Below, piece by piece: positions 8,615 through 14,431 of a stretch of 20,719 nucleotides of DNA. Position 1 is the first letter of the stretch. Every line of letters starts with the position of its first letter. This stretch comes from Planctomycetales bacterium (GTDB lineage: Bacteria > Planctomycetota > Phycisphaerae > SM23-33). The translations under genes and the position numbers were made by a program. The notes beneath the pieces were generated by a model. It was not told the origin of the DNA. It worked only from the letters and a program-made list of their open reading frames with translations, and did no database searches. Location: assembly GCA_030642005.1 (NCBI GenBank), contig DAOWOP010000031.1, positions 1-20,719 of the forward strand. Direction: 5' to 3'.

Positions 8615-8640
8615 GACGTTTTGTCTCCGGAGGTTTTATT

Positions 8641-9615
8641 CTATTGGCCTGGTCGAATCCTCGCCAGCACCCGCCTGGCCCAGACCACGTCGGCGGCACC
8701 GAAAGACTGCGGGGCGTACTGCTCGTTTATCGGTATCAGGTGAACGGTATCGCCCGCCCGGCGGAAAACCTTGCAGGTAACGCCGATCTGTCCGGCCAGT
8801 TGCACCACCGCCGCAGACCCGTCTGCCGCAGGGGCGGAAGCCGAACATATCACCACGTCCCCGTGGCGAATGGCCGGAGACATCGAGTCCCCGTCGATCC
8901 GCACAGCGAAGGCGTCGGGGTGTTTGCTTTTGACGCCCTCGGCGACGACAAACTCGGCTGGGGACTTATCGCCCGGATCGGTCATGGTGATTATCTGGGC
9001 GGGCAGATCGCTTTGACCGGATTCATCGCCGGCTACAGCAGGGATGACCCTGCCGCACGACCGCCCCGTATAGCGATCCACCAGGTCGGCAAGGACCGTT
9101 ACGCCGTCGGCTTCATCGGCGTCGGCCCAGAACTGCGGCACGCCGGCGGCGGACCGGCCAAGAATCGGTATCCATTCCCGCTCCGGCTGACCGCCCGAAT
9201 CGGTCGTCGGTTCGGCAACCTCCACCACATCCGCCTGTGTTTCTTTTACCGCGTGCGGTTTCGCCGGCCAGGACAGCGATTCGGCCAGGATATCCACGAA
9301 CGCCATCAGAGGCCCCGCCGCATCGGGATGATCGCCCAGGAGTTTCGCAATTCGCCCAATGGCCGGATGGTTGGTAGGTACCGACGGGGACGATTCGGCC
9401 CCCGTCAGCAGCCAACGCAAATCCACCCCACCCGCCTCGGCAATACGCACCAATATCTCCGCTGGCGGGATTCGGCTGCTTTCATAGTAATTATACGTCG
9501 AGGGCGATATGCCTAACTGCTTGGCAAAGCGGACTTTACCGCGATTACCATGCAATTCGCGCCGGACGTGCTCCACGCGACGGCATATTTCGGGAATAGG
9601 AGAATCGGCTGACAT
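8641..9615 (-). CDS. XRE-family repressor with S24 (LexA/CI-type) autopeptidase domain
   Basis: A 324-residue phage-repressor-like regulator. An N-terminal helix-turn-helix covers about residues 24-70 (VRFAKQLGISPSTYNYYESS). The C-terminal S24 domain has the nucleophile motif DGDSMSPAIRHGDVV with Ser244 and the general base Lys282 in TCKVFRR. The 38-residue Ser-Lys spacing is close to LexA. A putative Ala157-Gly158 self-cleavage site lies in PILGRSAAGVP, unusually far (87 residues) ahead of the serine. Known relatives cleave themselves when RecA is activated, so an SOS-responsive switch is inferred. No ribosome binding site precedes the ATG, and the promoter seems to start transcription at or next to the start codon. 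A 61-residue gene and a methylase lie divergently, as in a phage early region. Confidence 0.9.
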   Translation of the reverse strand: MSADSPIPEICRRVEHVRRELHGNRGKVRFAKQLGISPSTYNYYESSRIPPAEILVRIAEAGGVDLRWLLTGAESSPSVPTNHPAIGRIAKLLGDHPDAAGPLMAFVDILAESLSWPAKPHAVKETQADVVEVAEPTTDSGGQPEREWIPILGRSAAGVPQFWADADEADGVTVLADLVDRYTGRSCGRVIPAVAGDESGQSDLPAQIITMTDPGDKSPAEFVVAEGVKSKHPDAFAVRIDGDSMSPAIRHGDVVICSASAPAADGSAAVVQLAGQIGVTCKVFRRAGDTVHLIPINEQYAPQSFGAADVVWARRVLARIRPGQ

Positions 9616-9671
9616 AATATTTTATAAATGCGAATAATTTTCTTGTCATATCACGCAAACGCGAATATCCT
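9616..9671. promoter_or_regulatory. Face-to-face divergent promoters with operator-like repeats
   Basis: Rightward: TTGTCA (9643-9648), 17 bp, TATCCT (9666-9671), reading toward the 61-residue gene. Leftward: ATGACA (9649-9644), 17 bp, TATAAA (9626-9621), with the expected start site at or within a base of the repressor ATG (9615). The two -35 boxes overlap. The heptamer GCGAATA occurs at 9630-9636 and again at 9661-9667, 31 bp or about three helical turns apart, touching each promoter. These are candidate operators for the S24 repressor. Boxes were read by eye. Confidence 0.55.
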
Positions 9672-9720
9672 TTAGCCTGTAAGTTACATTTTACTCTATT
9701 AGAACAGAAAGGCAAGCGAA

Positions 9721-9906
9721 ATGGCTAAAAAGTTACGCAAAGAGGAATGGGCGTTGGAGAAGTCTCTCGAAGCGGTGCTGGAACTGATGGGCTGGCAGGC
9801 CGAACTGCTCCGCGCAGCCTTACGGAAGGTGAAGCAGGAAGCGGGGCGACGACCTAGACAGCGAAAAGGATCGAAGAAACAACCCGATCCTCTGGTAGAG
9901 CAATGA
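9721..9906 (+). CDS. Small basic helical protein, unknown function
   Basis: A 61-residue protein that I do not recognise. The middle (about 7-41, EEWALEKSLEAVLELMGWQA onward) looks like one or two amphipathic helices. The C-terminal third is strongly basic and Gln/Lys/Arg-rich (RRPRQRKGSKKQ), which would suit nucleic-acid binding. No classical helix-turn-helix is visible. AAAGG lies 8-12 bases before the ATG at 9721, and a good promoter (TTGTCA-17-TATCCT) lies upstream. The gene sits where a phage genome would have cro or another early gene, divergent from the S24 repressor, so it is probably under that repressor's control. A role in the same switch or as an accessory to the downstream methylase is a guess from position. 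Confidence 0.65.
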   Translation: MAKKLRKEEWALEKSLEAVLELMGWQAELLRAALRKVKQEAGRRPRQRKGSKKQPDPLVEQ

Positions 9907-9914
9907 GTGTACAG

Positions 9915-9969
9915 AAGGCGAAACGAACGGAGAAATTTGCTTCGCCTTACAGGAAAAGTTATTTAGAAT
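9915..9969 (+). promoter_or_regulatory. Inverted repeat and candidate promoter before the methylase
   Basis: AAGGCGAA (9915-9922) is exactly complementary to TTCGCCTT (9941-9948), an 8-bp stem with an 18-base loop. Its right arm overlaps a weak -35 (TTCGCC, 9941). Seventeen bases later TAGAAT (9964-9969) is a good -10 box. The dyad could be an attenuator hairpin after the small gene or an operator for the methylase. Confidence 0.35.
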
Positions 9970-10005
9970 AATTGGTGTCGTAGAATCTTTAGGGAGAGTC
10001 CGGCC

Positions 10006-10800
10006 ATGGTGTTGACGGTTCGAGAAAAATTAAACGGTAAAAAATCGGCCAAAGACCAACCCGCGCTTTTTGACGAGGCGAGCCCAAAACCTTGTCGCAG
10101 GGCTGGCGGGATAACTACCTCGAACATTATTGTCTCCGCTCATATCGGTGGCAATGCCGAGGTGTTTACGAAAATTCTTGAATTACACGTTCCAGAAGGG
10201 TCAGTTGTTGCGGATGTTACCTGGGGAAAGGGGGTTTTCTGGTCGAAGGTCCCGCACGGCAAATACAAGGTCAAGGCGACCGACATTATGATGGGCGTTG
10301 ACTGTCGGAACCTGCCCTATCCAGATCAGTCGGTAGATTGCGTAGTTCTGGACCCGCCCTATATGGAGGGACTATACCGCCATAAAAAATCGCACATGGC
10401 GGGGGCTGGTTCACACGCCGCCTTCCGCAAAGCCTATTCCAACGGGCAAGAAACCTCCGGCGGGCCTAAGTGGCACGAAGCGGTCCTGGCGATGTATCTT
10501 AATGCTGGAAAAGAGGCCTACAGGGTATTGCGGCCCGAAGGCGTACTAATCGTGAAGTGCCAAGACGAAGTGAGCGCCAACAAACAGCGGCTTACGCATA
10601 TCGAGATTATAAATGCTTACGAGGCGATGGGGTATTACACCAAGGACCTTTTTGTCGTCGTCAGGTCTAATGCTCCGGCCATTAGCCGCCTTAAAAAGCA
10701 GGTGCACGCAAGAAAAAACCATTCATATTTTCTTGTCTTCGTGAAAAATGTAAAAAAGTCGTCAGCCCAAAGAACGCTCCGCAACAAGACGATCAAGTAA
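10006..10800 (+). CDS. DNA N6-adenine/N4-cytosine methyltransferase
   Basis: A 264-residue Rossmann-fold amino-methyltransferase. The AdoMet-binding motif I is VVADVTWGKGVFW (67-79). An acidic strand follows (KATDIMMGVDCR), and then the catalytic motif DPPY at 116-119. The domain continues through AYRVLRPEGVLIVKCQDE and a conserved C-terminal segment NHSYFLVFVKN. Motif I precedes DPPY, and there is no large target-recognition domain. The recognition sequence cannot be read. The ATG at 10006 has GGGAG at 9992-9996. Its 3' end overlaps by 39 bp the convergent, frameshifted endonuclease gene, so the pair looks like a type II restriction-modification unit in which the methylase survived. Solitary phage-type methylases have similar sequences and remain an alternative. 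Confidence 0.85.
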   Translation: MVLTVREKLNGKKSAKDQPALFDEASPKPCRRAGGITTSNIIVSAHIGGNAEVFTKILELHVPEGSVVADVTWGKGVFWSKVPHGKYKVKATDIMMGVDCRNLPYPDQSVDCVVLDPPYMEGLYRHKKSHMAGAGSHAAFRKAYSNGQETSGGPKWHEAVLAMYLNAGKEAYRVLRPEGVLIVKCQDEVSANKQRLTHIEIINAYEAMGYYTKDLFVVVRSNAPAISRLKKQVHARKNHSYFLVFVKNVKKSSAQRTLRNKTIK

Positions 10801-11362
10801 AACACAGGAGTCTTCAACGAAAGGTGCTGATGGTGGCCAAGTTACTCCAACCAATGAGGCAAGCAAATGCTTCCGCTGGTACTCTGTGTATCTCTTGTAC
10901 CTTGATCGGGGCAGGTCTCGGTTCAAAGCGTAAATAAACCGCCATTTCTCCTCGAAAGCGAACAAGTTTACTGCCAGAATATCGAACTCGCCGACGAGTA
11001 GGCACGTCGTTTCCATCTTTTCCCCGTCGGGAAGTGTAACAGTACGACGGTCGCTGGCATCACATTGGGCTTTCCCCGTCCAGATATCATCTGCCCGCTT
11101 TGATAGTATTTGTCTGTAAGGATTTCAGTTCGAATATAAAGTCTGTACCTTTGTAGGTTACGACTAAGTCGCCCTTTTTCGTCCTGTCATGGTCGTCATA
11201 TTTTCGCGCACTCGTAATCCGAGCGTCCCCGGCGAACACCTTCCTGAATTTGTGCTCGGCAACATATCCCATGAGCATTCCCCGAAGGCTGGGATTATCG
11301 TTCACAAGTTCGGTTAGTTCTTCCGGGGTTATTTCCCACCGGTCCAGTACTGTATTAGCCAA
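10762..11362 (-). pseudogene. Restriction endonuclease, PD-(D/E)xK fold, frameshifted
   Basis: The first 88 or so residues read from a TTG start at 11362, with AAAGGGG seven bases upstream. They include the nuclease core KKGDLVVTYKGTDFIFELK, with Asp65, Glu78 and Lys80 as the PD-(D/E)xK triad. The frame then closes at TGA (11089-11087). Skipping one base near 11097-11101 restores a 199-residue protein that continues ADDIWTGKAQCDASDRR, then TTCLLVGEFDILAVNLF and LPRSRYKRYTEYQRK, to a stop at 10762. Both halves are well conserved in style, so a single-base insertion in or near the AAAGCGGGC run is the simplest reading. A sequencing or assembly error is possible. No slippery heptamer for programmed shifting was seen. 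It is convergent with the methylase, which probably protects its target. Confidence 0.75.
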
Positions 11363-11729
11363 AGCACCGCCCCTTTTCCCATAAGACTCAAAGCGAAACG
11401 GGTAAACGTTATGCTGTCGTCCAATCGCTTATTACAGTGTCAGTATTCTTTCCCGTAACCGGTCGGTCCTTCCGACAAGTTTTCTTCTCGACACGCATCA
11501 CAATATACCTATTAAGTGCAACTGGCGGCAAGGCCCGATTTCTCGCCGAGCCTTTGTCCCGAACCCGACACTTCGAAGTCGCAGCGGGTGTCTATTCAGG
11601 ACAAGGGTAGTTGATGGCGGATGGCGCCTTCTGTTCAATTGGTGGCCTGCCCCCCCAAAGCTGTACCAGTTGAAATGCGGGATTTTCCGAAGAAAAAGGC
11701 GTAAAACATGATGGAAAGGAAAATCTCAA
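11363..11729. other. Gene-free stretch before the IS3 remnant
   Basis: No convincing gene was found on either strand. The left part should hold the leftward promoter of the endonuclease gene, but no clear boxes were recognised. The right part, from about 11600, includes a run of seven C's (11651-11657). It probably belongs to the left end of the degraded IS3-type element, whose exact terminus I could not define. Confidence 0.5.
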
Positions 11730-11861
11730 ATGAAAGGCAAAAATCACAGCCCGGAACAGATTGTTCGGTTGCTCGTGCAGGCAGAAGCACAGATCGCCGC
11801 CGGCACGTCAGTCCAGGAGGTCTGCAGGGCCTTGCAGATCAACCCCGGCACCGCCCCGTAA
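11730..11861 (+). pseudogene. IS3-family transposase OrfA, N-terminal stump
   Basis: Forty-three codons from ATG 11730 to TAA 11859-11861 encode MKGKNHSPEQIVRLL followed by QAEAQIAAGTSVQEVCRALQ. This matches the start of IS3-type OrfA helix-turn-helix proteins ('k.ytpEqii..L.eae.....g.sv.evcr.lgis...yyrW'). The match stops just where the YYRW segment should come, and GTCCCCGTAACC micro-repeats replace the rest. There is no OrfB in the window. It is a dead fragment left by deletion. Confidence 0.75.
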
Positions 11862-11926
11862 CCCACGAGATAATACGTCTGTCCCCGTAACCCGTCCCCG
11901 TAACCCCCGTAACCCCAAAACAGGTA

Positions 11927-12180
11927 ACCGTGGGGTTGTTGAAAAAGTCCCATCGGGACGATTGACAATAGCCCAGCCATTTATGGCTGGGAATGGAGTA
12001 CCGTTACCGTTTAGTCCTGTAGGGACGGATGAGGAGCGCATAAGACGTGTCCCTGAAAGAACTTCAATCGTCCCTGGCGGGACTTGACCGATCTGGTCGC
12101 CTTTGTCCCAGCAGTGAACTGCTGGGCTACTATCAAATGTCCCTCCGGGACTTGACAGACTTTTTCAACAGCCCCACCGT
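11927..12180. mobile_element. MITE-like non-autonomous element with 5-bp target duplication
   Basis: The termini GGGGTTGTTGAAAAAGTC (11932-11949) and GACTTTTTCAACAGCCCC (12158-12175) are inverted repeats matching at 17 of 18 positions. The similarity continues inward for about 60 bp, including GGGAC, TGA and TAGCCCAGC blocks and a small palindrome at each end (11972-11991 and 12107-12126). The direct repeat ACCGT flanks both sides (11927-11931 and 12176-12180) and looks like a target-site duplication. The 244-bp interior has no gene and contains GTCCC...GGGAC mini-hairpins. A DDE transposase supplied from elsewhere is inferred; its family is not assigned. Confidence 0.75.
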
Positions 12181-12200
12181 CCCCTATTTCCCTATTTCCC

Positions 12201-12261
12201 AAAACAGAGCCGAACGCCCAAGCCAATGCTCGACACTGGCCTGGCCGTTCGGCTCTGTTTT
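12201..12261. terminator. Strong terminator-like hairpin
   Basis: AAAACAGAGCCGAACG (12201-12216) is perfectly complementary to CGTTCGGCTCTGTTTT (12246-12261), a 16-bp stem. A run of T follows on the plus strand and a run of A precedes, so it could terminate transcription in both directions. It stands alone with no gene ending next to it, so it may be a remnant or part of a mobile repeat. Confidence 0.6.
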
Positions 12262-12358
12262 TAGAATGCTACCTGTTCCCAAACGGGTAAAAAACCGCTA
12301 AAATGTTACCACAACCCCGAACGCCAACGAAATAATACGTCTGTCCCCGTAACCATGG

Positions 12359-12510
12359 TAGCCCACGGCGGAAGCCGTGGGAAAAGGATGCCCCCTAAAG
12401 TGGAACAAGCCCCAGCGGGGCGGCAGGAGAAAAAGGCAACTCCATGTGTCGCCCTTACAGGGCTTTTTTCAGAAGGCGTGCTCGTCGCCCACGGCTTCCG
12501 CCGTGGGCTA
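12359..12510. repeat. Palindrome-ended REP-like composite element
   Basis: TAGCCCACGGCGGAAGCCGT at the left (12359-12381 with GGG) recurs as an exact 23-bp inverted copy at the right (12488-12510). Each terminus is itself a hairpin (CCCACGGC/GCCGTGGG). The interior holds two more GC hairpins (AGCCCCAGCGGGGCGGC and CGCCCTTACAGGGC). A 12-bp sequence, GCTAAAATGTTA, overlaps the right end (12507-12518) and recurs at 12297-12308. There is no coding potential. It resembles a BIME/REP cluster. Confidence 0.7.
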
Positions 12511-12536
12511 AAATGTTATCAAAAATAGGTTAGCAT

Positions 12537-12576
12537 CCCCATGTTTCCCCCATGTTTCCAGCGTCCCCATGTTTCC
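12537..12576. repeat. CCCCATGTTTCC micro-repeat, three copies
   Basis: Copies lie at 12537-12548, 12548-12559 and 12565-12576. Similar GTCCCC-led micro-repeats occur at 11879-11915 (GTAACC type) and 12179-12200 (CCCTATTT type). All of them sit at joints between the mobile fragments. Confidence 0.6.
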
Positions 12577-12631
12577 CCGCTTGCTTTACCATTGATCTGG
12601 TGCTGTGGCTGCGGCCACCCGCCGTAGAGAA

Positions 12632-13090
12632 TCAATGAACGGATGTATAGTCTTGCATGAATTCTTCGAGAAGGAATATCCTTATCTCCTTCACCGACTG
12701 TAATTTTTCCTTCAAACGAGTATCTGTTGTTATAAAAGTCTTGTTTGGGGAAGAGAATGTCGTCTCAATCAAGTATTTGTCGTCAGGGGGGACCAAAGTC
12801 TCAATCTCTGGTGGCAGGTTTTTCACATCGGAATCATCAACAATTCTGGTATTATCTGAATTGTGGAAAAGATTGTTCAAATGCTTAAAGCGTTGTTTGG
12901 AGTGTATGTATTGCCCAGATTCTTTCATGTAACGACGGAACTTCTTGAAAAACGGGCTTGGCCTACGAACGACTATCTTGTCCCCTTTTTCGGCTAAAGC
13001 CTTAAGGAACCGTATTGCCAGAGATGTCTTCTCTGAAGCAATATTTGGTCGCATGTACTCCAGTAACCACTCGTTGACAACAATCTCCAC
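12632..13090 (-). CDS. PIN-like nuclease partner of the ATPase
   Basis: A 152-residue protein with PIN-domain character. It has an N-terminal strand MEIVVNEWLLEYM, a central acidic segment (VDDSDVKNLP, about 84-93), then PPDDKYLIET (101-110) and the C-terminal PIN-type motif KTFITTDTRLKEKL with Asp123. These could form the metal-binding acidic cluster of an RNase or DNase. The first acidic position would be Glu7 (NEW), not the usual Asp. The GTG start at 13090 follows the ATPase stop with no gap (TAAGTG), and GGAGG lies about 7 bases upstream inside the ATPase gene, so translation is tightly coupled. The pairing suggests an ATPase-gated toxic effector in an antiphage or abortive system. That role is inference; the fold call is moderately sure. 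Confidence 0.65.
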   Translation of the reverse strand: MEIVVNEWLLEYMRPNIASEKTSLAIRFLKALAEKGDKIVVRRPSPFFKKFRRYMKESGQYIHSKQRFKHLNNLFHNSDNTRIVDDSDVKNLPPEIETLVPPDDKYLIETTFSSPNKTFITTDTRLKEKLQSVKEIRIFLLEEFMQDYTSVH

Positions 13091-14320
13091 TTATGCCTCC
13101 TCCGAGATATGAAAGAAATCCTTGATGGGTTTCAGTTCAGTCTCATAGAAGGACTTCAGTCCGCCTTTGATCTGCCCTTTCTCGTTAACTTCTTGCTTTT
13201 CTACAATTGTCCGCTTGCCTTTTTTTGAAAGATAATAGATTTTCAGATCGACGGGATCCAATTTCTTCTGTGCAACCCTGCCCAAAAGACTCATTACCAA
13301 ATGTTCGCTGTGTGTGGAGATAAGAATCTGTTTCTCTTCTTCTTTAGTGACTTCAACAAACACATCAGCCAATTTACCGATAGCCTCCGGATGGAGATGG
13401 ATTTCAGATTCCTCGATACATACCGTTCCGATGTCTCCGCGCAGTACTTTTGTCAAGAGGGCGACTAATTGATTCGTTCCAAATCCTTCGTTAACAAGAT
13501 CGCAAACAAGGCCAGTATTCAGGTCAAGGGTTTGCAGATTGAAGTTTGCAGTTCCAAGTGTTGGTCGGACATTGAATCTTTTCGGCACAATCCTTGCTAG
13601 ATAATGCGCAACCTTGCCTTCCAAATCGCGATCGGTGGCCAGCAATGTCGCCAGTTCGTCTTCGGTAAGCAATTGCTGCTGCATCGGGACAGAAGAATAT
13701 GTCGGTTTCACAAACCCTCGCCTCAGGGGGACGAAATCTACCATTCCCAATTCCCGTATCGGTGAAGACAGAAGGGCAACGAGATTCTCATTTGCACCCA
13801 ATTCTTCTTCAACTTCCTCCTCCTCTCCGCCAGGGGGTGAGATCTTCTCGATGTTAATAGTTGGGGTGATGCCGTTCCAAGTTATTTGCGCCTTGCCGAA
13901 ATCACCTTCTAATTCGCAGCCTGTGCTTTTATTTGCAGGGTAAGGGAACTCCACTTCAAGGCTCATGGCGAGTTCTGGTTTTGAAACACCGAGACGCAGC
14001 TCCGATTTTTTCTTTCCTAATGTAACTGAATACCGAGAAGAGCAGTCTGCTTCCTGAACCTCGATACCAAGATTCAGGTTGAGGCTTTCGTCCTTGAGAT
14101 GCACCGCCTGGCTGAAGCCACCCAAGTTGATAAAACCAAGGTTCAAGCAACTATCAAGACTCTGGTTCGGGTTCGAGATGATGTTTTTCAGGACGAGAAG
14201 AGCATAGATGATACTCGACTTCCCGCTGTTATTAGGGCCTGTAAGGACGGTGATCTTTCCCAGTTCTATCTGGTCCCTCACGAGACTCCTGAAGTTCTCA
14301 ACGTATAGTTTTGTAATCAT
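13091..14320 (-). CDS. AAA ATPase with DUF3696-type C-terminus (SMC/OLD-like)
   Basis: A 409-residue ABC/SMC-like ATPase. It opens with MITKLYVENFRSL and the Walker A GPNNSGKSS (28-36). A signature-like NEGFGTNQL (278-285) follows, then the Walker B region GTVCIEESEIHLHP (298-311) and the switch-histidine strand ILISTHSEHLV (332-342). The end, IKGGLKSFYETEL, is typical of DUF3696 proteins. An acidic Glu-rich linker lies near 165-174. The ATG at 14320 is chosen because GGAG precedes it by nine bases and the protein then begins like its relatives; GTG codons at 14347 and 14341 are weaker options. The gene is followed with zero gap by a PIN-like gene. Related ATPase-effector pairs (OLD, Septu, PARIS) act in phage defence, which is the inferred role here. 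Confidence 0.85.
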   Translation of the reverse strand: MITKLYVENFRSLVRDQIELGKITVLTGPNNSGKSSIIYALLVLKNIISNPNQSLDSCLNLGFINLGGFSQAVHLKDESLNLNLGIEVQEADCSSRYSVTLGKKKSELRLGVSKPELAMSLEVEFPYPANKSTGCELEGDFGKAQITWNGITPTINIEKISPPGGEEEEVEEELGANENLVALLSSPIRELGMVDFVPLRRGFVKPTYSSVPMQQQLLTEDELATLLATDRDLEGKVAHYLARIVPKRFNVRPTLGTANFNLQTLDLNTGLVCDLVNEGFGTNQLVALLTKVLRGDIGTVCIEESEIHLHPEAIGKLADVFVEVTKEEEKQILISTHSEHLVMSLLGRVAQKKLDPVDLKIYYLSKKGKRTIVEKQEVNEKGQIKGGLKSFYETELKPIKDFFHISEEA

Positions 14321-14351
14321 TTCAGTTTTCTCCGAACTCACTACCACAGAT

Positions 14352-14377
14352 GCTCGCGAGTCTCAAGACTCATGAGC
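14352..14377. promoter_or_regulatory. 26-bp dyad upstream of the ATPase-PIN operon
   Basis: Reading on the minus strand, GCTC-at-GAGTCT-tg-AGACTC-gc-GAGC is an interrupted palindrome with ten complementary pairs. It ends 31 bp before the ATPase ATG. It may be an operator or a leader hairpin controlling the module. No convincing -35/-10 pair was found beside it. Confidence 0.4.
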
Positions 14378-14431
14378 GCGAACCCCATTCACCGAACATT
14401 GTACATGCGACAACCCCAAATATCTACGCCA

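Larger units (their letters stand above)
11865..12354. repeat. 28-bp direct repeats bracketing the MITE
   Basis: The sequence ATAATACGTCTGTCCCCGTA, with short flanks, occurs at 11865-11892 and 12327-12354, 28 bp with a single mismatch and 462 bp apart. Further GTCCCCGTAACC units follow the first copy at 11891-11915. The repeats enclose the MITE-like element and the large hairpin, suggesting a duplicated insertion site or nested insertions. Confidence 0.75.

Noticed and set aside
8644..9516. 290-residue plus-strand ORF opposite the S24 repressor
   Set aside because: It is low-complexity Arg/Gly/His-rich and has no motif. The opposite strand has intact helix-turn-helix and S24 active-site motifs.
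11087..11101. Programmed frameshift in the endonuclease gene
   Set aside because: No slippery heptamer or following stem was visible. A simple one-base insertion or sequencing error is more economical.
11708..12301. Several short ORFs across the MITE and IS stump
   Set aside because: They run through inverted repeats and micro-repeats in conflicting frames. Only the 43-codon OrfA stump has family similarity.
12632..14320. Classical VapBC toxin-antitoxin pair
   Set aside because: The partner is a large ATPase with Walker motifs, not a small DNA-binding antitoxin.
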